DNA of 26,939 bases from JAMLIN01 sp964476625 (GCA_964476625.1 CAYZBJ010000056.1:1-26939); one strand, 5' to 3'; counted from the first letter of the stretch, positions 1 through 7,562 are shown. Numbers and translations: made by a program. Notes: generated by a model not told the origin, from the letters alone.

Positions 1-1
1 G

Positions 2-766
2 GCGATCCTGACCGGCGGCACCGTGATCTCCGAAGAGACCGGCATGACGCTCGAAGGCGCGACCATCAACGACCTCGGCCAGGCCAAGCGGATCGAGATC
101 GGCAAGGAGAACACCACGATCATCGACGGCGCGGGTGATACCGCTGCGATCGAAGCCCGGGTCAAGGCGATCCGCGCCCAGATCGAGGAAGCCACCAGCG
201 ACTACGACCGCGAGAAACTCCATGAGCGCGTCGCGAAGCTGGCCGGTGGCGTCGCGGTGATCCGCGTCGGCGCCGCGACCGAAGTCGAGATGAAGGAGAA
301 GAAAGCCCGCGTCGAAGACGCGCTGCACGCGACCCGTGCCGCCGTCGAAGAAGGCATCGTCCCGGGTGGTGGCGTGGCCCTGCTGCGCGCCCGCTCGTCG
401 ATCAAGGTCAAGGGCGACAACTCCGACCAGGACGCAGGCGTCCGGATCGTGCTGCGCGCCGTCGAGGAGCCCCTGCGCCAGATCGTCGCGAACTCCGGTG
501 ACGAGCCGAGCGTCGTGGTTGCCAAGGTCCTCGAGGGCAAGGGCAACTTCGGCTACAACGCCAGCAACGGCGAGTACGGCGACCTGGTCGAACTCGGCGT
601 GGTCGACCCGACCAAGGTCACCCGCACCGCGCTGCAGAACGCCGCGTCGATCGCCAGCCTGATGCTGACCACCGCTGCGATGGTCGGCGAGCTGCCGGAC
701 GACAAACCCGCCGGCGGCATGCCCGATATGGGCGGCATGGGCGGTATGGGCGGCATGGGCATGTAA
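2..766 (+). CDS. groL: Chaperonin GroEL, C-terminal part (5' end outside window)
   Basis: This is the last 254 residues of the 60-kDa chaperonin, which forms the double-ring ATP-dependent folding chamber closed by GroES. The reading frame is already open at base 2, so the start lies upstream. Seen directly: the family's GGVAVIRVGAATEVEMKEKK segment, the VEEGIVPGGGVAL segment that closes the equatorial domain, and a Gly-Met-rich tail (repeated GGM ending GMGM) typical of GroEL C-termini that project into the cavity. The tail is slightly longer in GGM units than the shortest ones but not unusual. The stop TAA at 764-766 is followed by two hairpins, the second a good intrinsic terminator, so this is the end of a presumed groES-groEL operon. 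Family assignment is essentially certain. Confidence 0.98.
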   Translation, partial: AILTGGTVISEETGMTLEGATINDLGQAKRIEIGKENTTIIDGAGDTAAIEARVKAIRAQIEEATSDYDREKLHERVAKLAGGVAVIRVGAATEVEMKEKKARVEDALHATRAAVEEGIVPGGGVALLRARSSIKVKGDNSDQDAGVRIVLRAVEEPLRQIVANSGDEPSVVVAKVLEGKGNFGYNASNGEYGDLVELGVVDPTKVTRTALQNAASIASLMLTTAAMVGELPDDKPAGGMPDMGGMGGMGGMGM

Positions 767-787
767 GGCCATCGGCCTTGCTGCCAG

Positions 788-813
788 TCCGGGCCGGTTT
801 CGGCCGGCCCGGA
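788..813 (+). terminator. GC-rich hairpin after groEL
   Basis: Perfect inverted repeat: 789-797 pairs with 804-812 (9 bp, extended to 10 by T788-A813) around a six-base loop. It has no T-run after it, so it is probably a 3'-end stabilising stem preceding the true terminator just downstream. Confidence 0.55.
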
Positions 814-826
814 TCGTGTCACCGAA

Positions 827-850
827 CCCCCGCCTTGCGCGGGGGTTTTT
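827..850 (+). terminator. Intrinsic terminator of groEL
   Basis: Seven-base-pair GC stem (827-833 with 839-845) around a five-base loop, followed at once by five T residues (846-850). This is a textbook rho-independent terminator about 60 bp after the groEL stop. It also separates groEL from the converging toxin gene, whose stop is at 885. Confidence 0.85.
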
Positions 851-884
851 CGTTTCGGGATAGCCCCGGCCCGAGGGGGTCGGA

Positions 885-1217
885 TTAGCGGGCGAGCAAT
901 CTCTCGAGCAGATGCGTCCTGAAGTCGCGCCTCGTTGCAATGAACATGTGAACGAGAACCAGGGCCTCATCGAACTCGTAGATGACTCTCGTCTGCCTGA
1001 CCAGGACGCATCTGATGTCGACGATGCCGATTTCCTTCAGCTCGTCGATGCAGCTTCCAATCTGCGGATCTTTCTTGATGAGCCTGAACGAGCTCTTGTA
1101 CTCCGCATTGATTTCATTCCAGACGGATTCGCCGAATTCCTTCCTGACATACTTCCTGATGTTCCTGAACTCCTCCTTGGCACTGTCGAGAATGACGATT
1201 CGTCGAGACACGATCAA
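885..1217 (-). CDS. RelE/ParE-superfamily toxin
   Basis: A 110-residue protein of the size and composition of RelE/ParE toxins. Seen: an N-terminal strand-helix pattern (VILDSAKEEFRNIRKYVRKEFG) with the family's 'A..el..i..yi...fg' spacing, a central KDPQIGSC segment, then strands ending in the characteristic 'TRVIYEFDEALVLVHMFIATRRDF' type of region (residues about 76-100). ParE members usually poison DNA gyrase and RelE members cleave mRNA at the ribosome; the sequence alone does not decide which. Its start overlaps the stop of the antitoxin gene upstream by 4 bp (ATGA), the classic antitoxin-first arrangement with translational coupling. Base composition is near 50% GC here, far below the neighbours, suggesting horizontal acquisition. 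The gene looks intact. Confidence 0.85.
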   Translation of the reverse strand: MIVSRRIVILDSAKEEFRNIRKYVRKEFGESVWNEINAEYKSSFRLIKKDPQIGSCIDELKEIGIVDIRCVLVRQTRVIYEFDEALVLVHMFIATRRDFRTHLLERLLAR

Positions 1218-1474
1218 TCGTCCATCTCATCGAAAAAGGCCTCGGCGTCGATGAACCTGCCTTCGGTGAATTCCTTCCTGCCCAGAGCCAGCAACTTGAG
1301 CAGCGCCATGGTTTCCTGCTGCTTTTCGTACTCCCTGATATCCATCACCACCATCTTGGCTTCGCCATTCTGAGTGATGATGATGGGTTCCGGATTCGTG
1401 GCGAACTCCTTGACCATGTCCGCCGCGTTGGACTTCAAGTAAGTAATGGGCCTGATCTGCTCTGCGAGGGACAT
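1214..1474 (-). CDS. Phd/YefM-family antitoxin
   Basis: An 86-residue antitoxin. Seen: an N-terminal PITYLKSNAADMVKEF stretch (residues 9-24) that fits the Phd/YefM DNA-binding fold, the hallmark strand 'PIIITQNGEAKMVVMDIREYE' (about 29-49), and an acidic C-terminal helix ending FFDEMDD that would wrap the toxin. By family knowledge it neutralises the toxin and, with it, represses its own promoter. An AAGGAG ribosome-binding site sits 7 bases before the ATG, and a good sigma70 promoter lies further upstream at 1505-1533. The toxin start lies inside its last codons. Low GC as for the toxin. Confidence 0.88.
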   Translation of the reverse strand: MSLAEQIRPITYLKSNAADMVKEFATNPEPIIITQNGEAKMVVMDIREYEKQQETMALLKLLALGRKEFTEGRFIDAEAFFDEMDD

Positions 1475-1504
1475 GGGGCAACTCCTTCATCATGTTCATC
1501 GGAC

Positions 1505-1533
1505 AGAATACAGCCTGAATTCCGACCTGCCAA
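1505..1533 (-). promoter_or_regulatory. Sigma70-like promoter of the toxin-antitoxin operon
   Basis: On the reverse strand TTGGCA (1533-1528), a 17-base spacer and TATTCT (1510-1505), about 30 bases before the antitoxin ATG at 1474. Both boxes are close to consensus and the spacing is ideal. Phd-type autorepression would be expected to act here, but I could not identify a clear palindromic operator. The site lies just upstream of the divergently transcribed gene at 1561. Confidence 0.6.
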
Positions 1534-1560
1534 TCATCATCATCGAGGTATGAATTGCCC

Positions 1561-2286
1561 ATGAGCTCCCCAAGCGACGCAGAGACGCTCAGGCTCCTGG
1601 CGGGCGTGACCACCGCCACCCTGACGACCATCCTGCTCAAGAAGGGCCTGCGCAACGTCTGGATCCGTGGCGCGTTCCCGATCACGCCGGCCGCGAGCGG
1701 CAGGCGCATCGTCGGCCGCGCCTTCACCGTTCGCTTCATTCCGGCTCGCGAGGACCTGGCGACACCCGAATCCTGGAGCTCACCGAAGTCGACGCGCGCC
1801 GCGATCGAGCAGATGCCGGCCGGCTGCATCGCAGTGGTGGACGCCAACGGCGTCGGGGATGCCGGCTTCTGGGGCGACATCCTGTGCGCGCGCATGGCCA
1901 GGCGGGGCGTAGCCGCCCTGGTGAGCGACGGCGCGGTGCGCGATCTCGCGGGCGTCGTCTCCACCGGCCTGCCCGTCTGGGCCAGCGGCGCCGCGGCCCC
2001 GCCATCGGTGGCCGGGCTGACCTTCGTCGACTGGCAACAACCCATCGGCTGCGGCGGCGTGGCGGTGTTCCCCGATGATGTCATCGTGGCCGACCAGGAC
2101 GGCGCGGTGCTGGTCCCCACTGGCCTGGTCGACGAGATCGCGGCGCTGGCCGTCGAGCAGGAGCGCCTGGAAGGCTGGATCATGGAGCAGGTGCAGGGCG
2201 GTGCCGCGCTGCCGGGGCTCTACCCGCCCGATTCCGCGAACAAGGCCCGCTACGAGGCCGCCACGAAACCCGGGGGATCCGGATGA
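1561..2286 (+). CDS. RraA / HMG-aldolase-like family protein
   Basis: A 241-residue protein (counted from ATG 1561) of the RraA-like fold. In this family some members are class II 4-hydroxy-4-methyl-2-oxoglutarate/oxaloacetate aldolases and others inhibit RNase E; similar genes are often annotated as 'ribonuclease activity regulator' although aldol cleavage is more likely. Seen: the active-site motif DGAVRD (residues 123-128), whose Asp/Arg/Asp bind the divalent metal and substrate in characterised aldolases, the preceding WGDILCARMARRGVAALVSDG region, and the C-terminal 'GGVAVFPDDVIVADQDGAVLVP' block. A GAGGT at 1545-1549 could serve either ATG 1561 or an in-frame TTG at 1555; ATG was chosen. 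The gene overlaps the next one by 4 bp (ATGA), so the two are translationally coupled. No tight link to a known aromatic-degradation cluster is visible, so the substrate is unknown. Confidence 0.82.
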   Translation: MSSPSDAETLRLLAGVTTATLTTILLKKGLRNVWIRGAFPITPAASGRRIVGRAFTVRFIPAREDLATPESWSSPKSTRAAIEQMPAGCIAVVDANGVGDAGFWGDILCARMARRGVAALVSDGAVRDLAGVVSTGLPVWASGAAAPPSVAGLTFVDWQQPIGCGGVAVFPDDVIVADQDGAVLVPTGLVDEIAALAVEQERLEGWIMEQVQGGAALPGLYPPDSANKARYEAATKPGGSG

Positions 2287-3191
2287 CACCCGATGCGAAC
2301 GACAGGCATGCCATGCGCATGAACCGCCGGAAGATCCTCGCCGCCGGCGTCGAGCTGACCCTGGGAGCGGCCACGCTGCTGGCCGGCCGGGCCATGGCGC
2401 AAGCCCCATCGACTCCCGGCCAGGAGCCGGCCATGGAACGCACGCCGAAAGACACCCGGAAGCGTCGCATCTTCATCACCGGCTCCTCCGCCGGGCTGGG
2501 CCATGCCGCGGCAACGACACTGCTCGCCGACGGCCACGAAGTCGTCGTCCATGCCCGCTCCCGGGACCGGCTTGCCGCCGTCGCGGATCTGGTCGATCGA
2601 GGCGCGATCGCGACCACCGGCGACCTTGCCGACCTCGCCCAGGTTCGGGATCTCGCCGGGCAGGTCAACGAGATCGGACGGATGGACGCCGTCATCCACA
2701 ACGCGGGCATCGCCTCCGGCCAGCAGGTACTGGTGGTCAATGTGGTGGCCCCGTACCTGCTGACGGCGCTCATCGAGCGGCCGGAGCGCCTGGTCTACCT
2801 GAGCAGCGCCATGCACATGGGCGGCAGGGCCAGCCTCGACGGCTTGGACTGGACGGGCCGGACCGCCACCGGCTCCTACGCGGACAGCAAGCTCTTCGTC
2901 ACCACCCTCTGCGCGGCCGTCGCCCGGCTCTGGCCGGACGTGTACAGCAACGCCGTCAATCCGGGCTGGGTGCCCACCAGGATGGGCGGCGCGCATGCCC
3001 CGGACGACTTGCGCCTCGGGCACCTGACCCAGGAATGGCTCGCCACCAGCGACGACCCGCGAGCGCTGACCAGCGGGGGCTACTGGTACCACCAGAAGCG
3101 CGTCGACCCGCATCCCGCGGTTCACGACACGGCATTCCAGGACCGGCTGCTGGCCGGGCTCGCTCGTGCCACCGGCATGCCGCTGCCGTGA
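2283..3191 (+). CDS. SDR-family oxidoreductase with N-terminal Tat-like signal
   Basis: A 302-residue protein. Residues 13-41 look like a twin-arginine signal: MNRRKIL, a hydrophobic stretch, then an AMAQA cleavage-like site. The rest is a short-chain dehydrogenase/reductase: nucleotide-binding TGSSAGLG (66-73), HNAG (139-142), catalytic Ser at 174/175, and the Tyr-Lys pair in YADSK (Tyr199, Lys203). The Rossmann core is therefore complete. It is overlapped by the upstream RraA-like gene (ATGA), so the two form an operon. An exported SDR is odd because NAD(P)H is cytoplasmic; either the cofactor is bound before Tat export, or the leader is not functional and translation starts later. Alternative starts are ATG 2313 and 2319. 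The substrate cannot be inferred. Confidence 0.85.
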   Translation: MTPDANDRHAMRMNRRKILAAGVELTLGAATLLAGRAMAQAPSTPGQEPAMERTPKDTRKRRIFITGSSAGLGHAAATTLLADGHEVVVHARSRDRLAAVADLVDRGAIATTGDLADLAQVRDLAGQVNEIGRMDAVIHNAGIASGQQVLVVNVVAPYLLTALIERPERLVYLSSAMHMGGRASLDGLDWTGRTATGSYADSKLFVTTLCAAVARLWPDVYSNAVNPGWVPTRMGGAHAPDDLRLGHLTQEWLATSDDPRALTSGGYWYHQKRVDPHPAVHDTAFQDRLLAGLARATGMPLP

Positions 3192-3231
3192 CGGCGCGGA
3201 TCCCGTCGGTGCTCATCGGGGCTTCCGGCAA

Positions 3232-3645
3232 TCAGGGCAGCAGGGTCATGCGATCGACCTCGAACTCGGACTTCCGACGCCCCTTGTCGAACTCCCCCAG
3301 CAGTTCCACGCGGGTCTCGGCGTTCACGGTCTGTCCTGCCGGGAAATCCTCGTCGTCGATCTCGACGGTGATGCGGCCCGTGGCATCCTCGAAGGTGTAG
3401 CGATCCCCGCCATCGTGCGAAACGATGCGGCCCTGGAGCCGGGCATATTGGTCATCGCGACCCTTCTCGAGCAGGTCCTTGACCGTCATCAGCGCGACGG
3501 CGCTGGGCCCCGAGTACGCGCCCCGGCCCGCAGCCTCGGCTGCATTGCTCGGGCCGGTGTAGCCCGAAGGCTGGGCGCTCGCCATGGTGGCGGCGCCCAG
3601 GGTCAGGACCGCGGCGGCGGCCAGGGTGGATACGGTATGGCGCAT
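3232..3645 (-). CDS. YgiW/YdeI (BOF, NirD)-family periplasmic stress protein
   Basis: A 137-residue secreted protein. Residues 1-24 are a Sec signal (MRHT, hydrophobic core, ATMASA before Gln25). The mature part carries the bacterial OB-fold (BOF) pattern: SGPS (45-48), then 'TVKDLLEKGRDDQYARLQGRIV', 'YTFEDATGRITVEIDD' (83-98) and 'VELLGEFDK'. This order closely matches E. coli YgiW, a periplasmic protein linked to peroxide, metal and polymyxin-type stress tolerance; the ligand is debated. Start chosen at ATG 3645 because the signal peptide begins there and AAGGAA lies 7 bases upstream; the frame stays open further back only as a shadow of the next gene. It converges on the SDR gene ending at 3191. 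Probably transcribed alone or by read-through from the SDR gene at 3822-4625. Confidence 0.85.
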   Translation of the reverse strand: MRHTVSTLAAAAVLTLGAATMASAQPSGYTGPSNAAEAAGRGAYSGPSAVALMTVKDLLEKGRDDQYARLQGRIVSHDGGDRYTFEDATGRITVEIDDEDFPAGQTVNAETRVELLGEFDKGRRKSEFEVDRMTLLP

Positions 3646-3821
3646 GGTTCGATTCCTTTTTCGTTTGCAAGGATCCGCTGATCGCGGAACAGCCGCATTG
3701 CAATATCCGAACCTGAAGGCAATCGCGTGCGCGGCGGGCCCCGGCATACCCGCCCGGGAAAATCCTTCGGCCGGGCTGCTGCGCAAGCCCGGCACGGCGA
3801 TCTCCCGGGCGCAGGCCGGGT
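3646..3821. other. Intergenic stretch before the YgiW-like gene
   Basis: About 176 bases between two reverse-strand genes. It contains the ribosome-binding site of the downstream gene. I see no convincing promoter, terminator or RNA. Confidence 0.5.
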
Positions 3822-4625
3822 TCAGTCTTCCGCCCAGCTGCCCCCTTCGAAGGCAGTGCGCCCGAAGGCCATGCCGCCATCGACGGTGACGGTGGCGCCC
3901 ACGACGTAGTCGCCGGCCCGTGAGGCGAGATAGATGGCGGCCCCGGCCATGTCCTCGTCGCTGCCGATGCGGCCCGCCGGTACCCGGCGTCCGACGTTGT
4001 CGGCATCGTCGCGCGCCGCCCGGTTCATGTTCGACGCGAAGGGTCCCGGGGCGATCGCGGTGACGACGATGTGCTCGCGGATGAGCCGCGCCGCCATGCG
4101 ACGGGTCAGGTGGATCAGCCCTGCCTTGCTCGCGGCATACGGATAGGTCTCGAGCGGATTGACGAAGATGCCGTCGATCGACGCGATATTGATGACCTTC
4201 GCCGGCCGCGCGGCGCTGGCCGATTCGCGCAAGGCCCCGGCGAGCGCCTGGGTCAGGAAGAACGGCGCCTTCATGTTGAGGTCGACCACCTTGTCCCAGC
4301 CCGACTCGGGGAAGTCGTCGAATTCCGCCGCCCACGCCGCGCCGGCGTTGTTGACGAGGATGTCGAGCCGGGATTCATGCTTGCCGTACGCTGCCGCGAG
4401 CGCCTGCGCGCCGGCCACCGTCGAGACATCGGCGGGCAGCGCGATGCAGCGCCCGCCACCGGCCGAAAGCTCGCGGGCGGCCTCCTCGCAGGCCTCGGCC
4501 CGGCGCGCCGAGATGTAGACGGTCGCCCCCTGGGCGATGAAGCCGCTGGCGATCATCCGCCCGATGCCGCGCGAGCCGCCGGTGACCAGCGCCACCCGTC
4601 CTTCGAGGGAAAAAAGGTCCTTCAT
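3822..4625 (-). CDS. SDR-family oxidoreductase, RhlG/FabG-like
   Basis: A 267-residue classical SDR. Seen: TGGSRGIG (15-22) for NADP(H), the ARR after strand 2 (40-42) favouring NADPH, NNAG (92-95), catalytic Ser149, Tyr163 and Lys167 (YAASK), and a C-terminal TVDGG motif. The N-terminus (FSLEGRVALVTGGSRGIG) and 'AEACEEAARELSAGGGRC' segment resemble Pseudomonas RhlG, an NADPH-dependent 3-oxoacyl reductase once linked to rhamnolipid/PHA precursors, but FabG-like or other ketoreductase roles are equally possible. The C-terminus carries about 15 residues beyond the usual end. Start at ATG 4625 matches the family N-terminus; the open frame upstream is not similar to anything. It is divergent from serC, with a 238-bp gap containing a palindrome. 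Confidence 0.88.
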   Translation of the reverse strand: MKDLFSLEGRVALVTGGSRGIGRMIASGFIAQGATVYISARRAEACEEAARELSAGGGRCIALPADVSTVAGAQALAAAYGKHESRLDILVNNAGAAWAAEFDDFPESGWDKVVDLNMKAPFFLTQALAGALRESASAARPAKVINIASIDGIFVNPLETYPYAASKAGLIHLTRRMAARLIREHIVVTAIAPGPFASNMNRAARDDADNVGRRVPAGRIGSDEDMAGAAIYLASRAGDYVVGATVTVDGGMAFGRTAFEGGSWAED

Positions 4626-4863
4626 CGTGATTGTCTCCGTTGGAATGGGGCTTGCGCCGCCCCGAAGCACGGCGCAGGGGGTTTGCGCCGTCCGCAACGG
4701 CGCGGGGCCGGCAGGACCGGCGTCATGGGGATTATCGGGATTATCGGGCAGCAGCGCCGGTCCGCAAGCCGGCCCGGCCGGCCAAGACCATGACGCCGAG
4801 TCGCGAATCCGAGCCGCTACAATGCGATTCTCCGTTCGCCCCCCAATACGAGGAACAAGCGCC
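4626..4863. promoter_or_regulatory. Divergent regulatory region between SDR gene and serC
   Basis: This gap holds (a) a perfect 8-bp inverted repeat, 4669-4676 with 4684-4691, around a seven-base loop, and a third copy of ACGGCGC at 4697-4703; (b) a 9-bp tandem duplication GGGATTATC at 4728-4736 and 4737-4745; (c) a TACAAT -10-like box at 4818-4823 and a GAGGAA ribosome-binding site at 4850-4855 for serC. No good -35 was found for the TACAAT box. The palindrome may be a regulator site or simply a stem in the leader of the SDR gene. Confidence 0.45.
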
Positions 4864-5946
4864 ATGCGCGACACGTTCAATTTCAGCGCCGGTCCCGCCG
4901 TGCTGCCCGAGGAAGTCCTGCGGCAGGTTGCCGAAGAGATGCTCGACTGGCACGGCTCGCGACAATCGGTGATGGAGATGAGCCATCGCGGCAAGGACTA
5001 CATGAGCATCCACGCCCAGGCCGAGGCCGACCTGCGCGAGTTGCTCGGCATCCCGTCCGGGTACAAGGTGCTGTTCCTGCAGGGCGGCGCGACGACCCAG
5101 TTCGCGATGGTTCCGCTCAACCTGCTGCGCGGGCGCAAGTCGATCGACTTCGTCCATACCGGCGAATGGTCCAAGAAGGCGATCAAGGAAGCGAAGCTGT
5201 TCGCGACGGCGAACATCGCGGCCTCGGCCGAGGACCGCAAGTTCACCTATGTGCCGGCCTTCGCCGACTGGCGCCTCGACCCGCAGGCCGCCTACGTCCA
5301 CATCTGCGCCAACGAGACGATCGGCGGCGTCGAGTTCGACTGGGTTCCCGACACCGGCGAGGTGCCCCTGGTCGCCGACGTCTCGTCGACCTTCCTGTCG
5401 CGACCCATCGACGTCGCCCGCTACGGCCTGATCTACGGCGGCGCCCAGAAGAACATCGGCCCGGCGGGCCTGACCATCGTGATCGTGCGCGAGGACCTGC
5501 TCGGACACGCGAACCCCGGCACGCCCACGATGCTCGACTACAAGTCGCACGCCGACGCCGACTCGATGCTCAACACGCCGCCGACCTTCGCGGTCTACGT
5601 CGCCGGCCTCGTCTTCCAGTGGCTCAAGCGCCAGGGCGGGATCGCCGGCATCGAACAGCGCAACATCGAGAAGTCGCAGCTGCTCTACGAACTGCTCGAC
5701 TCGAGCGGGTTCTACCGCAACCCGGTCGATCCGGCTTCGCGCTCGCGGATGAACGTGCCGTTCACCCTGCCCGATGCGGCGCTCGACGACGCCTTCCTCG
5801 CCGGCGCCAAGGCTGCGGGCATGGTCCAGCTCAAGGGGCATCGGTCGGTCGGCGGGATGCGCGCCTCGATCTACAACGCGATGCCGCTCGAGGGCGTCCG
5901 GCGCCTGGTCGACTACATGCGCGAGTTCGAACGCACCCACGGCTGA
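4864..5946 (+). CDS. serC: Phosphoserine aminotransferase SerC
   Basis: A 360-residue class V aminotransferase, the normal SerC length. It converts 3-phosphohydroxypyruvate and glutamate to O-phosphoserine in serine synthesis, and also acts on the pyridoxine (PLP) pathway intermediate. Seen: NFSAGPAVLPEEVL at the N-terminus, the phosphate-binding GGATTQFAM (74-82), HTGEWSKKA (98-106), ADVSSTFLSR (171-180), and the PLP-lysine motif YGGAQKNIGPAG with Lys196; a C-terminal GHRSVGGMRASIYNAMP block carries substrate-binding His and Arg. Start ATG 4864 has GAGGAA 8 bases upstream. The partner gene serA begins 28 bp downstream, so the two form an operon for the first steps from 3-phosphoglycerate. 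In many beta- and gammaproteobacteria serC is next to pheA instead. Confidence 0.97.
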   Translation: MRDTFNFSAGPAVLPEEVLRQVAEEMLDWHGSRQSVMEMSHRGKDYMSIHAQAEADLRELLGIPSGYKVLFLQGGATTQFAMVPLNLLRGRKSIDFVHTGEWSKKAIKEAKLFATANIAASAEDRKFTYVPAFADWRLDPQAAYVHICANETIGGVEFDWVPDTGEVPLVADVSSTFLSRPIDVARYGLIYGGAQKNIGPAGLTIVIVREDLLGHANPGTPTMLDYKSHADADSMLNTPPTFAVYVAGLVFQWLKRQGGIAGIEQRNIEKSQLLYELLDSSGFYRNPVDPASRSRMNVPFTLPDAALDDAFLAGAKAAGMVQLKGHRSVGGMRASIYNAMPLEGVRRLVDYMREFERTHG

Positions 5947-5974
5947 GAACACAAGAAGAACAAGGGGGAAACAG

Positions 5975-7156
5975 ATGACGCGCGCCTTCCGGGTGCTGGT
6001 CCTCAACCAGATATCGCCGTTCGGCCTCGAACGCCTGCCGTCCGATGCCTACCAGGTCGGCAAGGAGATCGAGGCGCCGGATGCGGTCCTCGTGCGCTCG
6101 GCCGACATGCACTCGATGACGATCCCCGACAGCGTCCTCGCGATCGGCCGGGCCGGCGCCGGTACCAACAACATCCCGGTGGGCAACCTGAGCCGGCGCG
6201 GCGTGCCGGTGTTCAACGCGCCGGGCGCCAACGCCAACGCGGTCAAGGAACTCGTCATCGCCGCCATGCTGATGGCGAGCCGCAACCTGCCCGAGGCGCT
6301 GGACTTCGTGCGCGAACTCGATGCCACCGACCCGGCGCTGGAGCGTCGCGTCGAGGATGGCAAGAAGCGTTTCTCGGGCTACGAGCTGACCGGGCGCACC
6401 CTCGGGGTCATCGGCCTGGGCCGCATCGGCGCGCTGGTCGCCCAGGCCGCGATCGAACTCGACATGGACGTCATCGGCTACGACCCGGAGATCACCGTCG
6501 ATGCGGCCTGGAGCCTGTCCTCGCAGGTCCGTCGCGCCGGCTCGGTCGCCGAGCTGCTCAAGGCCGCCGAGTTCGTCTCGGTCCACGTGCCCCTGCTCGA
6601 CTCGACCCGGCACCTGATCGACGCGCGCAACATCGAACTGATGCGCCGCGGGGCGGTGCTCATGAACTTCTCGCGCGAGGGCATCGTCGAGGACGCCGCG
6701 GCGATCAGTGCGCTCGACAGCGGCCAGCTCGCCCGCTATGTCTGCGACTTCCCGAACCGGACCATCCACGGCCACCCGAAGGCGGTCGCCCTGCCCCATC
6801 TCGGCGCCTCGACGACCGAGGCCGAGGACAACTGCGCGAGCATGGTCGCCGAACAGCTGCGCGACTACCTCGAGAACGGGAACGTGCGCAACTCGGTGAA
6901 CTTCCCGCTCGCGGTGATGCCGCGCAGCAGTGCGTGGCGCCTGGGCATCGTCAACGCCAACGTGCCGAACATGCTGGGCCAGATCTCCACCGCCATGGCC
7001 GAAGCCGGACTCAACATCGACGAGATGCTGAACAAGTCGCGCGGCGACATCGCCTACACCATCGTCGATTCCGCCCGGCCGGTGCCCGACTCCGTGATCA
7101 CGCGCCTGCGCGCGATCGACGGTGTCCTCCGCGTGCGCTACCTGCCGAGCACCTAG
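5975..7156 (+). CDS. serA: D-3-phosphoglycerate dehydrogenase, short ACT-containing form
   Basis: A 393-residue 2-hydroxyacid dehydrogenase that would oxidise 3-phosphoglycerate to 3-phosphohydroxypyruvate, the substrate of SerC encoded just upstream. Seen: RAGAGTNNIP (59-68), Rossmann GLGRIG (147-152) with Asp170 after strand 2 favouring NAD, catalytic Arg234 (FSREG), His275 in PHLGAST, and a C-terminal ACT-like domain (about 322-393) for which serine feedback is the usual ligand. The usual catalytic Glu, expected near 255-262, is not obvious: the segment reads CDFPNRTIHG. AAGGGGGAA at 5962-5970 is the ribosome-binding site. Its stop overlaps the converging thioesterase gene by 4 bp. Confidence in phosphoglycerate as substrate rests on the serC neighbour. 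Confidence 0.92.
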   Translation: MTRAFRVLVLNQISPFGLERLPSDAYQVGKEIEAPDAVLVRSADMHSMTIPDSVLAIGRAGAGTNNIPVGNLSRRGVPVFNAPGANANAVKELVIAAMLMASRNLPEALDFVRELDATDPALERRVEDGKKRFSGYELTGRTLGVIGLGRIGALVAQAAIELDMDVIGYDPEITVDAAWSLSSQVRRAGSVAELLKAAEFVSVHVPLLDSTRHLIDARNIELMRRGAVLMNFSREGIVEDAAAISALDSGQLARYVCDFPNRTIHGHPKAVALPHLGASTTEAEDNCASMVAEQLRDYLENGNVRNSVNFPLAVMPRSSAWRLGIVNANVPNMLGQISTAMAEAGLNIDEMLNKSRGDIAYTIVDSARPVPDSVITRLRAIDGVLRVRYLPST

Positions 7157-7557
7157 CTAGTCATCGGGACCAGCATACCGGTCGAGGTCGCGGTAGCCAG
7201 CAGGCGACTGCCGTCGTCCGAGAACAGGCTGCCCTCGAGGAAGGCCACCCGCCGGCCGAGGCGGCGAATGCGCCCCTCGGCGAGCACCCGGCCCGGACCG
7301 ACCTGCTCGAGGAAGCTGACCTTGATCTCGAGGCTCGCGACGTTCGACTTTCGCCCGGTGTGATGGATGAGCGCATGCGCCATCGCCGAATCGAGCCAGG
7401 CGGTCACGAAGCCGCCCTGCGCGATCCGGCCGCCGGAATGGCAGAAGCTCGGCAACACGTTGAAATAGAGACGGGCGACGCCGGCCTCGGCATCGATCGA
7501 GTCGATGTCCATGCCGCCGAGCGCTTCGAGGAGGGGATCGTTTTCGTGCTTTTGCAT
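7153..7557 (-). CDS. PaaI-like hotdog-fold thioesterase
   Basis: A 134-residue single hotdog domain, expected to hydrolyse acyl- or aryl-CoA thioesters in the cytoplasm. Seen: the helix region 'HSGGRIAQGGFVTAWLDSAMAHAL' with Gln-Gly-Gly at 47-49 in the place of the PaaI HGG and Asp56 as the likely catalytic acid, followed by 'ASLEIKVSFLEQVGPGRVLAEGRI' and 'GRRVAFLEGSLFSDDGSRLLATATST', which match the strand pattern of the family. QGG in place of HGG occurs in a known subgroup. The gene starts 5 bp after the stop of the acetyltransferase, so they are co-transcribed. Its last bases overlap the end of serA on the other strand, leaving no terminator space. Substrate unknown. Confidence 0.82.
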   Translation of the reverse strand: MQKHENDPLLEALGGMDIDSIDAEAGVARLYFNVLPSFCHSGGRIAQGGFVTAWLDSAMAHALIHHTGRKSNVASLEIKVSFLEQVGPGRVLAEGRIRRLGRRVAFLEGSLFSDDGSRLLATATSTGMLVPMTS

Positions 7558-7562
7558 CGGGT

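Noticed and set aside
4537..4863. Earlier start for SerC in the open upstream frame
   Set aside because: ATG 4864 has a good ribosome-binding site and gives the exact family N-terminus; the upstream part is a shadow of the divergent SDR gene.
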